From Phycisphaerales bacterium (GTDB taxonomy: Bacteria; Planctomycetota; Phycisphaerae; Tepidisphaerales; Tepidisphaeraceae): DNA of 64,000 nt. The stretch covers positions 1-64,000 of the forward strand of contig JADYZN010000038.1 of NCBI GenBank assembly GCA_020853095.1, written 5' to 3'. Each line of letters begins with the position of its first letter. The stretch's first letter is position 1. Under the pieces are notes generated by a model. It searched no databases and was not told the DNA's origin. It worked only from the letters and a program-made list of their open reading frames with translations. Shown piece after piece: positions 37,363 through 45,341 of the stretch. The translations under genes were made by a program, and so were the position numbers.

Positions 37363-38631
37363 ATGATGATGCAGGCTCTGCACTTACTAACCATCTCGAC
37401 GTATGTCGTCCTGCCGTTGCTGGCGGCGGTGGTGTTGTTGAGGCCGGCGGAACCGTCGGTTCGGCAACGACGGCTTGCCGGGTTCATCCTGACGGCGGTG
37501 GCAGGGCTGGCGTTGGGTGGAACGCTGGCTGTCACTTACGCCATCGGCGTGGGGGGCCAACCTCGTATCGCGCAAATCCTTTTGACAGGATACTTTGGGG
37601 TTTCCCTCCTACTGCTCCTGCGATTTTATGACTCGATGCTGAGGTGGTTGGCAAAACTGCCGGTTGCGTGGCTTCAACCCGGTTTATTGCACAAGGCGCT
37701 GGCGGGATTGATGACCACCGGACGGCTGGTGTTGCTCTTTGGGTTGGGATTGCCCTATCTGCTCTCCACGGTTTTGATTTACCGCCCCAAAACGGCTCAT
37801 TTCAATAACCCGAATACGATGCTGAATACCTCCTACGAGACTGCGAATTTTGTCTCGACCGATGGCATCCGGCTGGCCGGATGGTGGATTCCATCCGATC
37901 CACCATCTCACAATGTTCAAAAAATTGATCCGGACTGGGGAAAGCGAACGGTGTTGATCTGTCCGGGACTGACCGACACCAAATCAACGCAAGTCCTTAT
38001 GGCAAGCCAATTTGTGCCGTATGGATACAATGTGCTGATTTTTGATTTTCGTGCCCATGGCGACAGCGCTGGCCAGTTGATCAGCTTTGGCGACAAGGAA
38101 CGACAGGATGTCCTTGGGGCGGTGCGGTGGGTTCGCCAGCACCATCCCGAAGGATCGGCGCAGATTTTTGGCGTGGGATTGAACACCGGCGCGGCCGCCT
38201 TGATCGGGGCGGCGGCCGATCCCAGTCCGGAAGGCCAGGCGTTGGACGCCATCGCGGTGGATGGAATTTTCAGGGATTTTGATCGTTGGTCGGACAGCGC
38301 GGCCGGTCGGTTTTTTCCGCCGCCGCTCAGTTGGCTGTTGCAGATGTTTGGCGTTCCGATCGCCAGTGCGCAGACGGGGGTAGATCTGGTTCACTTCTCG
38401 CCGGGAAAGTTGAATGAAGCGATCTGGCCCCGGCCGGTGATGATCATTCAGACGGCCCGCGATCCGGTGGTTTCGTATGAGCAGGGGCGGCGGTTTTTTG
38501 ATCTGGCGCCGCAACCTAAACAGGGTCTGTTTCTTGATCGGTACGACGAGGATCGAATTTCACATAACCCGCGTGTGGGCATGGAGATTCGGCAATTTTT
38601 CCAAACCGCGCGGCCGATGCCGGTGATTTGA
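37363..38631 (+). CDS. membrane alpha/beta-hydrolase-fold protein lacking the nucleophile Ser
   Basis: A 422-residue protein with four hydrophobic helices (about 8-28, 40-62, 72-88, 118-140) followed by an alpha/beta-hydrolase domain (about 160-415). The nucleophile elbow reads GLNTG (272-276), so Asn274 replaces the usual Ser, while the acid D367 and His401 remain. The codon AAC is one transition from Ser AGC. It is either a non-catalytic relative or uses another chemistry. It precedes an RluA gene by five bases. Confidence 0.75.
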   Translation: MMMQALHLLTISTYVVLPLLAAVVLLRPAEPSVRQRRLAGFILTAVAGLALGGTLAVTYAIGVGGQPRIAQILLTGYFGVSLLLLLRFYDSMLRWLAKLPVAWLQPGLLHKALAGLMTTGRLVLLFGLGLPYLLSTVLIYRPKTAHFNNPNTMLNTSYETANFVSTDGIRLAGWWIPSDPPSHNVQKIDPDWGKRTVLICPGLTDTKSTQVLMASQFVPYGYNVLIFDFRAHGDSAGQLISFGDKERQDVLGAVRWVRQHHPEGSAQIFGVGLNTGAAALIGAAADPSPEGQALDAIAVDGIFRDFDRWSDSAAGRFFPPPLSWLLQMFGVPIASAQTGVDLVHFSPGKLNEAIWPRPVMIIQTARDPVVSYEQGRRFFDLAPQPKQGLFLDRYDEDRISHNPRVGMEIRQFFQTARPMPVI

Positions 38632-38636
38632 ATTTT

Positions 38637-39464
38637 ATGCCGGTGACCTTGCTGGATTGGCTCTTGCGACGATACCCCACCGCCAAGCGACAAACGCTCA
38701 AGCGGATGGTGTCGGATGGTCGGGTCAGGATCAATGACATACCCGCCAGAACACTCAAACAGCCTGTTGAGGAGGAGGATCGGATCATCGTCCGGCCAAA
38801 TGAGCCAAGGCCGGTGGATCGCGTGGGAATCGAACCGTTGCGATTGATCCATGAAGATGGGGATTTGCTGGTGGTGGACAAGCCCGCCGGGTTGCTGACC
38901 AGCACCGTGGCGCGTGAGAAACGGCCGACCGCGCTGGCGATCATCCGTGCTTATCTGCGGGATCGTGCGGCTGGAGCGCGGGTGGGGGTGATTCATCGGC
39001 TGGATCGGGATGCTTCGGGATTGCTGGTTTTTTCAAAGTCCGCCGAGGCGTATGAGTCGCTCAAGAGCCAGTTTTATCATCGCACCGCACGGCGGGTGTA
39101 TCTGGCGATCACCTCCAACCGGCCGACAACGGAGCGTGGGAAGATCGAGTCGAACCTTGTGGAATGGGTCGATGGCACGGTTCATTCCACCCGACAGGCG
39201 GGCAAAGGAGAACCGGCGATCACCCATTATGAGCTGATTGACCAGCGACAGGATCGTTATTTGTTGCGAATCACGTTGCAGACCGGACGGAAGCATCAGA
39301 TTCGGGCTCATCTGAGCGAACGTGGGTGGCCGATCGTGGGGGATCGTCTTTATGGCGGCATTCCGGCGGCGAGATTGATGCTGGCGGCGGTTGAATTGAG
39401 TTTTGACCGCCCGCACGATGGCAAACGGCTGGAGTTTCAAATCCCATCACCACTGCCGTTTTGA
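38637..39464 (+). CDS. RluA-family pseudouridine synthase
   Basis: Isomerises uridine to pseudouridine in rRNA or tRNA. The 275-residue protein has an N-terminal S4 RNA-binding domain (about 5-55) and the catalytic HRLDRDASG (120-128) with D123 as nucleophile. The exact target (RluC, RluD or another) cannot be told. The ATG at 38637 lies five bases after the preceding stop. Its 3' end overlaps mutT head-on by 28 bp. Confidence 0.92.
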   Translation: MPVTLLDWLLRRYPTAKRQTLKRMVSDGRVRINDIPARTLKQPVEEEDRIIVRPNEPRPVDRVGIEPLRLIHEDGDLLVVDKPAGLLTSTVAREKRPTALAIIRAYLRDRAAGARVGVIHRLDRDASGLLVFSKSAEAYESLKSQFYHRTARRVYLAITSNRPTTERGKIESNLVEWVDGTVHSTRQAGKGEPAITHYELIDQRQDRYLLRITLQTGRKHQIRAHLSERGWPIVGDRLYGGIPAARLMLAAVELSFDRPHDGKRLEFQIPSPLPF

Positions 39465-39853
39465 GTCAGCAGGGCGATGATGCGTGGGATCAGATCATCA
39501 TTGGCCGGTGGAAACCGGTATTCAACCAGTTCGGTGGGATGGATCCAGCGGAATTGCACGCCGGCCAGCGGTTGGGGATCACCGGATTGCAACCGGCAGA
39601 TAAACGGGTTCAGCCGGACCTGCGCATGGGGATAGGCATGTTCAATGCACGGCAGCGATCGCAACACCGTCGCGGTGATGGCGAGTTCTTCATGCAGTTC
39701 GCGATGGAGACACTGTTGGAGGGTCTCATTTTCTTCGCGTTTCCCGCCGGGAAATTCCCAGTATCCCGCCAGCGGTCCATCCGGTCCGCGCTGACAGATC
39801 AGGATTTGATTTTCCTGACAGACAATGGCGATGGCGACATCCACAATCTTCAT
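39437..39853 (-). CDS. MutT-like 8-oxo-dGTP diphosphatase
   Basis: A 138-residue Nudix protein of MutT size. The box at 37-59 reads GKREENETLQQCLHRELHEEL then AI; Ala replaces the usual Gly near its end. The preceding YWEFPGGK is the MutT substrate-binding segment. It likely removes oxidised nucleotides. It overlaps the RluA-type gene by 28 bp on the opposite strand, and its upstream region contains a DnaA box. Confidence 0.85.
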   Translation of the reverse strand: MKIVDVAIAIVCQENQILICQRGPDGPLAGYWEFPGGKREENETLQQCLHRELHEELAITATVLRSLPCIEHAYPHAQVRLNPFICRLQSGDPQPLAGVQFRWIHPTELVEYRFPPANDDLIPRIIALLTQNGSGDGI

Positions 39854-40046
39854 TTTTCACCCATGCGGCAGGGCCGAGTGTAACGGGCAGTTAAACGGGG
39901 AAAAAGTTACCGCCTGACCGATGACAATTTTTGAGGGGAAATGGAGCAAAAACCCGCTGTTATCAGTATGTGGATAAGTTTGTAAATATTTGTCGTATAA
40001 TGACTTATAAGAATCAAATAAATTCATGGCATCATCCAAGTGTTGG
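39854..40046. other. AT-rich intergenic region between mutT and the RNA unit
   Basis: No protein-like ORF on either strand (a 112-codon frame antisense to it has random composition). It contains a perfect DnaA box at 39969-39977 and a TATAAT at 39996-40001 inside an AT-rich tract of about 60 bp. It probably holds the mutT promoter on the minus strand. Confidence 0.5.
39969..39977 (-). promoter_or_regulatory. DnaA box (TTATCCACA)
   Basis: The plus strand reads TGTGGATAA, the exact complement of the E. coli R1-type consensus. It lies in an AT-rich tract and 219 bp from a second perfect box. Confidence 0.55.
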
Positions 40047-40075
40047 TTGACAGCGGAGGGTGGTAAGGGTATAGT
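40047..40075 (+). promoter_or_regulatory. consensus sigma-70-type promoter
   Basis: TTGACA (40047-40052), a 17-bp spacer and TATAGT (40070-40075). This is the best promoter match in the window. Transcription would start near 40082 and run into a strong terminator 100 bases on, ahead of pyrK. Confidence 0.75.
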
Positions 40076-40081
40076 TTTGAC

Positions 40082-40189
40082 CGTTGCGTGGCTCTCAATT
40101 TGTAGTGCTCGCATACACGGAACAAGCGGCTTCACAGCCGTGGCGCACTTCCGGAGGTGGACAGGAGCCACCCCTCCGGAAGTTTTTTT
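40082..40189 (+). ncRNA. candidate structured small RNA or pyr leader attenuator
   Basis: A unit of about 105 nt between the consensus promoter and an intrinsic terminator. Besides the terminator it can fold GTGC/GCAC closing CACGG/CCGTG, and alternatively CGGCT-TCAC-AGCCG. No ORF of note fits. I recognise neither 6S, SRP, RNase P nor a PyrR-binding loop. It may be a free-standing sRNA, or a leader whose terminator controls pyrK-pyrD, which start at 40217. Confidence 0.55.
40147..40189 (+). terminator. intrinsic terminator upstream of pyrK
   Basis: ACTTCCGGAGG (40147-40157) pairs perfectly with CCTCCGGAAGT (40173-40183), extended by TGG/CCA with a two-base bulge, and is followed by seven T residues (40183-40189). 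Confidence 0.85.
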
Positions 40190-40196
40190 ATCCACA
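40188..40196 (+). promoter_or_regulatory. DnaA box (TTATCCACA)
   Basis: A second perfect DnaA consensus, overlapping the T-tract of the terminator and 21 bases before pyrK. A third perfect copy lies at 30453-30461, between the HAD and antiporter genes. Confidence 0.45.
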
Positions 40197-40216
40197 CCAT
40201 CGTAGAATCACGCCCA

Positions 40217-41188
40217 ATGAACCAGAAGCAACGTCAGCAGGTCCAGGCGACCGTGCTGGAGAATCGACAACTTTGTCGGGAACATTATCGGCTGGTGTTG
40301 GGTGTTGCGGATTTTGCGCAGACTGAACCGGGACAGTTTATTCAGGTGTCCTGTCGGCCCGTTGAGCGGGAGGATGAGATTTCTGACGATTTGCAATGGG
40401 ATCAGCAAGGCCGCCCGGAGGTTTGCGGGGAGGAATTGGCCGGCCGGATGGCGCTGCTGCGTCGGCCGTTTTCATTGGCGGGGCGTAAACAGACGGCCGA
40501 TGGGGTGGAATTGCATCTGATTCATCGCGTGGTGGGGGTGGGAACCCAATGGTTGAGCGATCTGGCTGTCGGCGAGCGGGTGGGGGTGTTGGGGCCGTTG
40601 GGAAATCGGTTTGAATTGCCCCGGCCGGATGGGATGGCGATTCTGGTGGGGGGCGGGGTGGGGATACCGCCCATGTTGTACCTGGCCCAACGACTGGCCG
40701 GCCGCAAGGCGGTGGCGTTTTGCGGGGCATTGACCCGGGATTTGCTGCCCATGACCCTTTTGGAGGGTGGAACGGCGGGTCGGGTGGATGCCGTTGAGCC
40801 GTTGCTTAACGTGGAGGAATTCAGCCGGCATGGCATACCGGCGGTCATCAGCACGGATGATGGGTCGTTCGGGTTTCGCGGGTTTGTGACCCAAGCGCTG
40901 GAACGGTACCTGGACGCCAACGCGCAGGCGATGGCGGAGGCGGCGATTTACACCTGCGGGCCGGAAGGGATGATGAAACGGGTTGCGGAAGTCGCCGCAA
41001 GCCGGGGGATTGAATGTCAGGTGGCGGTGGAACGGGCGATGGCGTGCGGCATGGGGACGTGTCAAAGTTGCGTGATTCGCGTCCGCAAGCCCGATCCGGC
41101 CGTGCCGCCGATGGCGGGCAAAGATTGGTGTTATCGATTGGCCTGCACGGATGGGCCGGTGTTCAAAGGGTCGGACCTTTTGTGGTGA
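40217..41188 (+). CDS. pyrK: dihydroorotate dehydrogenase B electron-transfer subunit
   Basis: An FAD and [2Fe-2S] subunit passing electrons from dihydroorotate dehydrogenase to NAD+. At 323 residues it is longer than usual (about 260), mainly through an insertion near residues 45-80. The flavin-binding RRPFSLAG, the nucleotide-binding GGGVGIPP and the cluster cysteines C-x4-C-x2-C (MACGMGTCQSC) plus a fourth in ACTDG are present. TAGAAT ends eight bases before the ATG, without a Shine-Dalgarno. pyrD follows after 7 bp. Confidence 0.92.
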   Translation: MNQKQRQQVQATVLENRQLCREHYRLVLGVADFAQTEPGQFIQVSCRPVEREDEISDDLQWDQQGRPEVCGEELAGRMALLRRPFSLAGRKQTADGVELHLIHRVVGVGTQWLSDLAVGERVGVLGPLGNRFELPRPDGMAILVGGGVGIPPMLYLAQRLAGRKAVAFCGALTRDLLPMTLLEGGTAGRVDAVEPLLNVEEFSRHGIPAVISTDDGSFGFRGFVTQALERYLDANAQAMAEAAIYTCGPEGMMKRVAEVAASRGIECQVAVERAMACGMGTCQSCVIRVRKPDPAVPPMAGKDWCYRLACTDGPVFKGSDLLW

Positions 41189-41195
41189 GGCGAAC

Positions 41196-42152
41196 GTGGC
41201 GGATTTATCAGTTGAACTGGCTGGCTGGAAGCTGTCATACCCGACGATGACCTGTTCGGGGACGTGCGGGTATGCATTTGAATACGCGGACTTCATGGAT
41301 TTATCGAAGCTGGGTGCGTTCGTCACCAAGTCAATCACGCGCGAGGAGCGGCCGGGCAACGAGCCATCCCGGATCGTGGAGACGCGAGCGGGGATGCTCA
41401 ATGCGATCGGGCTGGCGAACGTCGGGCTGGATCGTTTCCTGGCGGAGAAAGTGCCATTGTTGAAGAAGATGCCCTGTCCGGTGGCGGTGAACGTGGCGGG
41501 ACATTCGTTTGAGGACTACGTCCAGACCTGCGCGGCGATGAACGGCCTGTCGTGTTTGTCGGCGGTGGAATTGAACGTCTCATGCCCCAACGTCAAAGAT
41601 GGTCTGACGTTCGGCACGCATCCTGGCCGGCTGAAGGAATTGACGGCACAGGTGAAAAAAGTGCTGCCGGACAAGAAGCTGATCGTGAAATTGTCACCCA
41701 ACGTCGAGGACATCACCGCGACAGCCCGCGCGGCGGTGGAAGGAGGGGCGGACATCCTGTCGCTGGTGAATACGTTTACGGCCATGGCGGTGGACATTCA
41801 TCGAAGGCGGCCCCGGTTGGCGAACGTGACCGGCGGCCTGTCGGGTCCGGCGATCAAGCCGATCGCGGTGCATCTGGTCAGCCGGGTCTATCGCGGCGTG
41901 GCCAAAAACGCCGGCGTGCCGATCATTGGGATGGGGGGAATCCAGTATTGGCAGGATGCGGTGGAATTTATCCTGGCCGGTGCCAGCGCGGTGGCGGTGG
42001 GAACGGCGTTGTTTGTCGATCCGGCCGCGCCGGTGCGGATTTGTGAAGGGTTGGCGCAATACCTGGACAAATACAAAATTGGACGGTTGACGGACCTGGT
42101 GGGGGCGCTGGAACTGCCGGGGGATGAGCCGCGAAAGACGCCTTATGCCTGA
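41196..42152 (+). CDS. pyrD: dihydroorotate dehydrogenase, class 1B catalytic subunit
   Basis: Oxidises dihydroorotate to orotate in pyrimidine synthesis, partnered with PyrK. The 318-residue TIM-barrel has SGTCGYAFEY, AIGLANVG and the catalytic cysteine in NVSCPNVKDG, and a late GMGGIQYWQDA for FMN phosphate. The start is taken as GTG at 41196 with GAGG just upstream, in step with the pyrK stop. Confidence 0.95.
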   Translation: MADLSVELAGWKLSYPTMTCSGTCGYAFEYADFMDLSKLGAFVTKSITREERPGNEPSRIVETRAGMLNAIGLANVGLDRFLAEKVPLLKKMPCPVAVNVAGHSFEDYVQTCAAMNGLSCLSAVELNVSCPNVKDGLTFGTHPGRLKELTAQVKKVLPDKKLIVKLSPNVEDITATARAAVEGGADILSLVNTFTAMAVDIHRRRPRLANVTGGLSGPAIKPIAVHLVSRVYRGVAKNAGVPIIGMGGIQYWQDAVEFILAGASAVAVGTALFVDPAAPVRICEGLAQYLDKYKIGRLTDLVGALELPGDEPRKTPYA

Positions 42153-42238
42153 GTGGATGTCCGAAGCGGAAAATTTCAAGCATTTTCAAAAGGATGAGCT
42201 ATAATTTGGTGACTTGTCCCAGGAAATAAGGTCAACCG

Positions 42239-42520
42239 ATGGCCAGGACCGATCACAACACGGAAATGCAATTGACCATAAGGCTGTCCCGTCGAGCACG
42301 GGAGAAACTTGCCAAACGCGCCGCCCAAAGCGGCCAGGACCTGAATCGTTATACGTCGGAACTGATCGAACAGGCGGTCACCTGTCCCACGCTTGATGAA
42401 TTGCTCGCACCGGTTCGGGACGATTTTGCCAAAAGCGGGATGAGCGAAGAACAAGTCATGGCGCTGGGGCGTCGTGAATTGGAGGCGCTGCGCCGCGAAC
42501 GAAGGGCAAAGTCCGCGTGA
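42239..42520 (+). CDS. ribbon-helix-helix antitoxin-like protein
   Basis: A 93-residue protein: MQLTIRLSRRAREKLAKRAA (10-29) then SGQDLNRYTSELIEQAV has the beta-strand plus two-helix pattern of RHH DNA-binding proteins. The Arg/Lys-rich C-terminus would contact the toxin. TATAAT at 42200-42205 is its likely -10. Its stop overlaps the next gene's GTG by four bases (GTGA), typical of toxin-antitoxin operons. Confidence 0.72.
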   Translation: MARTDHNTEMQLTIRLSRRAREKLAKRAAQSGQDLNRYTSELIEQAVTCPTLDELLAPVRDDFAKSGMSEEQVMALGRRELEALRRERRAKSA

Positions 42521-42996
42521 TTCCGCGTGCGGTCTACGACACGATGGTGTTTTACCAGTGGGCGGTCCTGCCCAAAGGAAGACTCCACGGCACGGCTCGC
42601 GCGGCGATCAACGGTTCAGTGCGGCTGTGTCTCAGTTCAACCCTGGCGGCCGAGATCAAAGACCTGCTCAATCGGCCCGCCATTCAAGCACGATCCCGTT
42701 TTCTGACCCCCGAACTGGTGAATCGGTTTCTTGAACAAATCGTTCAGCACGCCGAATGGATCGCCAGCGTGCCCAACGTCTTTACATGGCCCGAGCATCC
42801 CGATGACGATCACCTGTTTAATTTGGCGATTTTCGCCAAGGCCAGATATCTCGTAACCTGGGAAAAGCGGATTCTCGGCCTGTCAACCAGCGCGACAAAA
42901 TCAGCGGATTTGCTCCGTAAATTGGCTCCGAGGCTGACCATCATCACGCCGACACAGTTTGCGGCGGAACTTCGTGTCGCCGCCGATCAGCGATAG
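42517..42996 (+). CDS. PIN-domain toxin
   Basis: A 159-residue PIN ribonuclease. Conserved acids are visible: D8 in VYDTMVF, a Glu in AAEIKD near 46, and DDDH near 95 with the WEKRIL segment. VapC-like toxins cleave tRNA or rRNA until neutralised by their antitoxin. Paired with the RHH gene it forms a type II TA module. It is convergent with the PDZ gene. Confidence 0.8.
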   Translation: MIPRAVYDTMVFYQWAVLPKGRLHGTARAAINGSVRLCLSSTLAAEIKDLLNRPAIQARSRFLTPELVNRFLEQIVQHAEWIASVPNVFTWPEHPDDDHLFNLAIFAKARYLVTWEKRILGLSTSATKSADLLRKLAPRLTIITPTQFAAELRVAADQR

Positions 42997-43027
42997 TCGA
43001 TTTGGAGGCCGTCCAAACCATTCGCGG

Positions 43028-43561
43028 TTAATGCGTTGGCACGCCGATGCCGCGGAGCTGGCGGTCCAGTGGGCGGTCGGAGGGGGGTGGTTCGGGGTTG
43101 GATGGCTGGGGGGCGGGGGCGTTGTTGGCGGGTTGTTGTGGCAGCGTGAGTTGCTGGCCATTGCGGACGATCACCAGTTGCTGCTGGCGTTGATAGGATT
43201 CGTAAATCATGTCCTTGGCCATGGAGGGATCGGAGAAATCGCGTACCTGCATGGGGCCGACCTGGATGATGGAGTCGTTGCGTTTGAGGCCGTAATACCG
43301 GGCCATCGGGCCGTCGGCGACGATGTCGGTGACGAGGATGCTGTTGAGCCGGCCGCCGTTGGTTTGAGGGTCGAGGGTGATCGAGTCCTGCACGCGCATG
43401 CCGGAGGCATCGCGGCCGGCGAGTTGTTCGGCCTGGTGGCGGGCTTTTTCGCCCTGTTCCAGCACCTGCTGGGTGTGGGTCAATCCGCCGCCGGGGCCGA
43501 GGAAATAGACCAGAACGCCGATGGCGATGAGAATACCGACCAAACCAAAGATCGCGCGCAT
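43028..43561 (-). CDS. membrane-anchored PDZ-like protein
   Basis: A 177-residue protein with a single N-terminal membrane helix (3-22) and an extracytoplasmic domain. NSILVTDIVADGPMARYYGLKRND (about 73-96) and the DSIIQVG segment look like the ligand groove of a PDZ domain, though the match is loose. The C-terminus is Pro-rich (140-170). AAGGA precedes the ATG. It may be an adaptor; no protease domain is attached. Confidence 0.6.
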   Translation of the reverse strand: MRAIFGLVGILIAIGVLVYFLGPGGGLTHTQQVLEQGEKARHQAEQLAGRDASGMRVQDSITLDPQTNGGRLNSILVTDIVADGPMARYYGLKRNDSIIQVGPMQVRDFSDPSMAKDMIYESYQRQQQLVIVRNGQQLTLPQQPANNAPAPQPSNPEPPPSDRPLDRQLRGIGVPTH

Positions 43562-43694
43562 AATGAATCCTTGTCAATCCCGGGTCAATTATGACGATTT
43601 CGCCCGCGGGATGCCATGACAATCTCTTTTTTGCCCGGCACAGCGCCGCGGGCGGGCGTTTCGGTTGTCCGGCAAGGCCGTTATAACTAAGTCG

Positions 43695-44477
43695 ATGTCG
43701 CAGGTGGAATTATTGTTTCTGGGCACGGGAACCAGCGCGGGCGTGCCGATGATCGGGTGTTATTGCGAGGTTTGCACCAGCGCCGATCCGCGAGACCGGC
43801 GGATGAGGCCGTCGGTGGTGATTTCGTACAATGGTGTGCGGGTATTGGTGGATACGACGCCGGAGTTGCGGCTGCAATGCGTGGCCCATCACGTGGACAT
43901 GGTGGATGCGGTGGTCTTCACCCATGCGCACGCCGATCACATCATGGGTTTGGACGATGTGCGGCGATTTAACGCCCTGCGCAAGGGGCCGCTGGATGTC
44001 TGGGCGGACGCCGAGACGCACAAGACGGTGCAGGGGAGTTTTTCGTATGCCTTTCGCGAACCGACGCCGGAACAGAAAGTTTTCCGGCCGCATTTACAGG
44101 CGAAACGGATCGAAGGTCCGTTCGACATCGCGGGGATGACCTGGCGGCCGGTGCCGCTGTTTCATGGCCGGATGCCGGTGCTGGGGTTTCGCGTGGGCAA
44201 TCTGGCCTATTGCACGGATGTCAGCGAGATTCCGGAGGAATCTTACGCGATGTTGGAGGGGCTGGACGTGCTGGTGCTTGATGCGCTGCAGTACAAGCGG
44301 CATACGACCCATTTCAGCGTTGAGGAGGCGATCGAGGCGGCGGGGCGGATCAAGGCCAGGACGACGTTGTTCACGCACATCGCCCATGCGCTGGGACATG
44401 AGAGGACCAACGCGCAGTTGCCGCCGACGATGCAACTGGCGTTTGACGGGCAGCGGGTGATGGCGGGGGGGACGTGA
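43695..44477 (+). CDS. metallo-beta-lactamase-fold hydrolase (PhnP-like)
   Basis: A 260-residue zinc hydrolase with THAHADH near 76-82 and later ligands in LFHG, CTDVS and HFS. The start GTGTSAGVPMIGCYCEVC and length fit the PhnP/YcbX-like cyclic phosphodiesterase group; the substrate is unknown. TATAAC ends seven bases before the ATG and there is no good Shine-Dalgarno. It overlaps the next start by one base (TGATG). Confidence 0.85.
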   Translation: MSQVELLFLGTGTSAGVPMIGCYCEVCTSADPRDRRMRPSVVISYNGVRVLVDTTPELRLQCVAHHVDMVDAVVFTHAHADHIMGLDDVRRFNALRKGPLDVWADAETHKTVQGSFSYAFREPTPEQKVFRPHLQAKRIEGPFDIAGMTWRPVPLFHGRMPVLGFRVGNLAYCTDVSEIPEESYAMLEGLDVLVLDALQYKRHTTHFSVEEAIEAAGRIKARTTLFTHIAHALGHERTNAQLPPTMQLAFDGQRVMAGGT

Positions 44478-45250
44478 TGGGTCGATATCGCGCGATCGCG
44501 GAATATTACGACGCCGAATACGCCGACAGCGCGATGCTGAAGGAGGATGTTCCGTTTTTTCTGGGCCATCTTCCGGTCGGCAGGCAGCAGGTGCTGGAAT
44601 TGGCGGCCGGGACCGGACGGGCGGCGATCCCGATCGCACAGGCGGGGCATCGCGTGGTGGGGGTGGACGTGGATCGTTCGATGTTGCGGATTTTCAAACG
44701 CAAATGCGAATCGGCGGGGTTGGGCGCCTCGAAGGTGGAGTTGATTCAACGGGACATTTTGAAACTGGAGCTGGGGCGTCGGTTTGACTGGGTGTGTCTG
44801 TTTTTCAATACCTTCCTGAATTTCACGACGCTGGATCGGCAGGATGCCCTGTTGCGGGTGGTTCGCCGTCATCTGAGACCGCGCGGGCGGTTCTGGATGG
44901 ATATTTTTCAACCTGACTTGCATTTGTTGTCGCAGGAGCGGTCGATTGACCTGGAGCCGTCGATTTTTTTCGTTCCAAGCTTGAATCGCACGGTGATGCG
45001 AACGACCGAGATTCAGCCAAACCCCGCCCGGCAATCGCAGATCGTGACGTTTCATTACCGGTGGATTGACCAGGCGGGGGAAGAACACAAGGAAAAGAAC
45101 CGTTTTGAGTTGACGTACGTTTTTCCACGCGAATTGCGGATTTTATTGGAACGCAATGATTTGAAGATCGAGCGAATGTACGGCGATTACGATGGATCGA
45201 GGTTGTCGGCCGATTCGCCAAGGATGATCGCCTTGTGCGCGCTGGCGTAA
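44477..45250 (+). CDS. class I SAM-dependent methyltransferase
   Basis: A 257-residue Rossmann methyltransferase. VLELAAGTGRAAIPIA (about 39-54) is the SAM loop (motif I) and VVGVDVD motif II. A C-terminal beta extension (about 165-250) resembles methyltransferases acting on small molecules. The acceptor cannot be predicted. It is coupled to the MBL hydrolase gene. Confidence 0.85.
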   Translation: MGRYRAIAEYYDAEYADSAMLKEDVPFFLGHLPVGRQQVLELAAGTGRAAIPIAQAGHRVVGVDVDRSMLRIFKRKCESAGLGASKVELIQRDILKLELGRRFDWVCLFFNTFLNFTTLDRQDALLRVVRRHLRPRGRFWMDIFQPDLHLLSQERSIDLEPSIFFVPSLNRTVMRTTEIQPNPARQSQIVTFHYRWIDQAGEEHKEKNRFELTYVFPRELRILLERNDLKIERMYGDYDGSRLSADSPRMIALCALA

Positions 45251-45341
45251 AAATCGTCTTCGCATGGTTTTTGGCGTTCGTCGGCATAGAATCATTCAAC
45301 CGCCCGGACGGGCGATTGTCCCATCACCGCGAGAGATGTTT

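Noticed and set aside
40082-40189. SRP RNA, 6S RNA or PyrR-type leader
   Set aside because: The SRP apical motif, the 6S size and bubble, and the PyrR anti-antiterminator loop are not present.
39857-40195. 112-codon minus-strand frame in the mutT-pyrK gap
   Set aside because: It runs through the promoter, the structured RNA and the terminator and has no protein-like pattern.
39854-40216. chromosomal replication origin
   Set aside because: Only two perfect DnaA boxes, no cluster, no dnaA/dnaN/rpmH/gid neighbours; kept only as a DnaA-site finding.
42987-43622. 211-codon minus-strand frame overlapping the PDZ gene
   Set aside because: Arg/His/Pro-rich shadow; the 43028-43561 frame has a membrane helix, Shine-Dalgarno and domain-like pattern.
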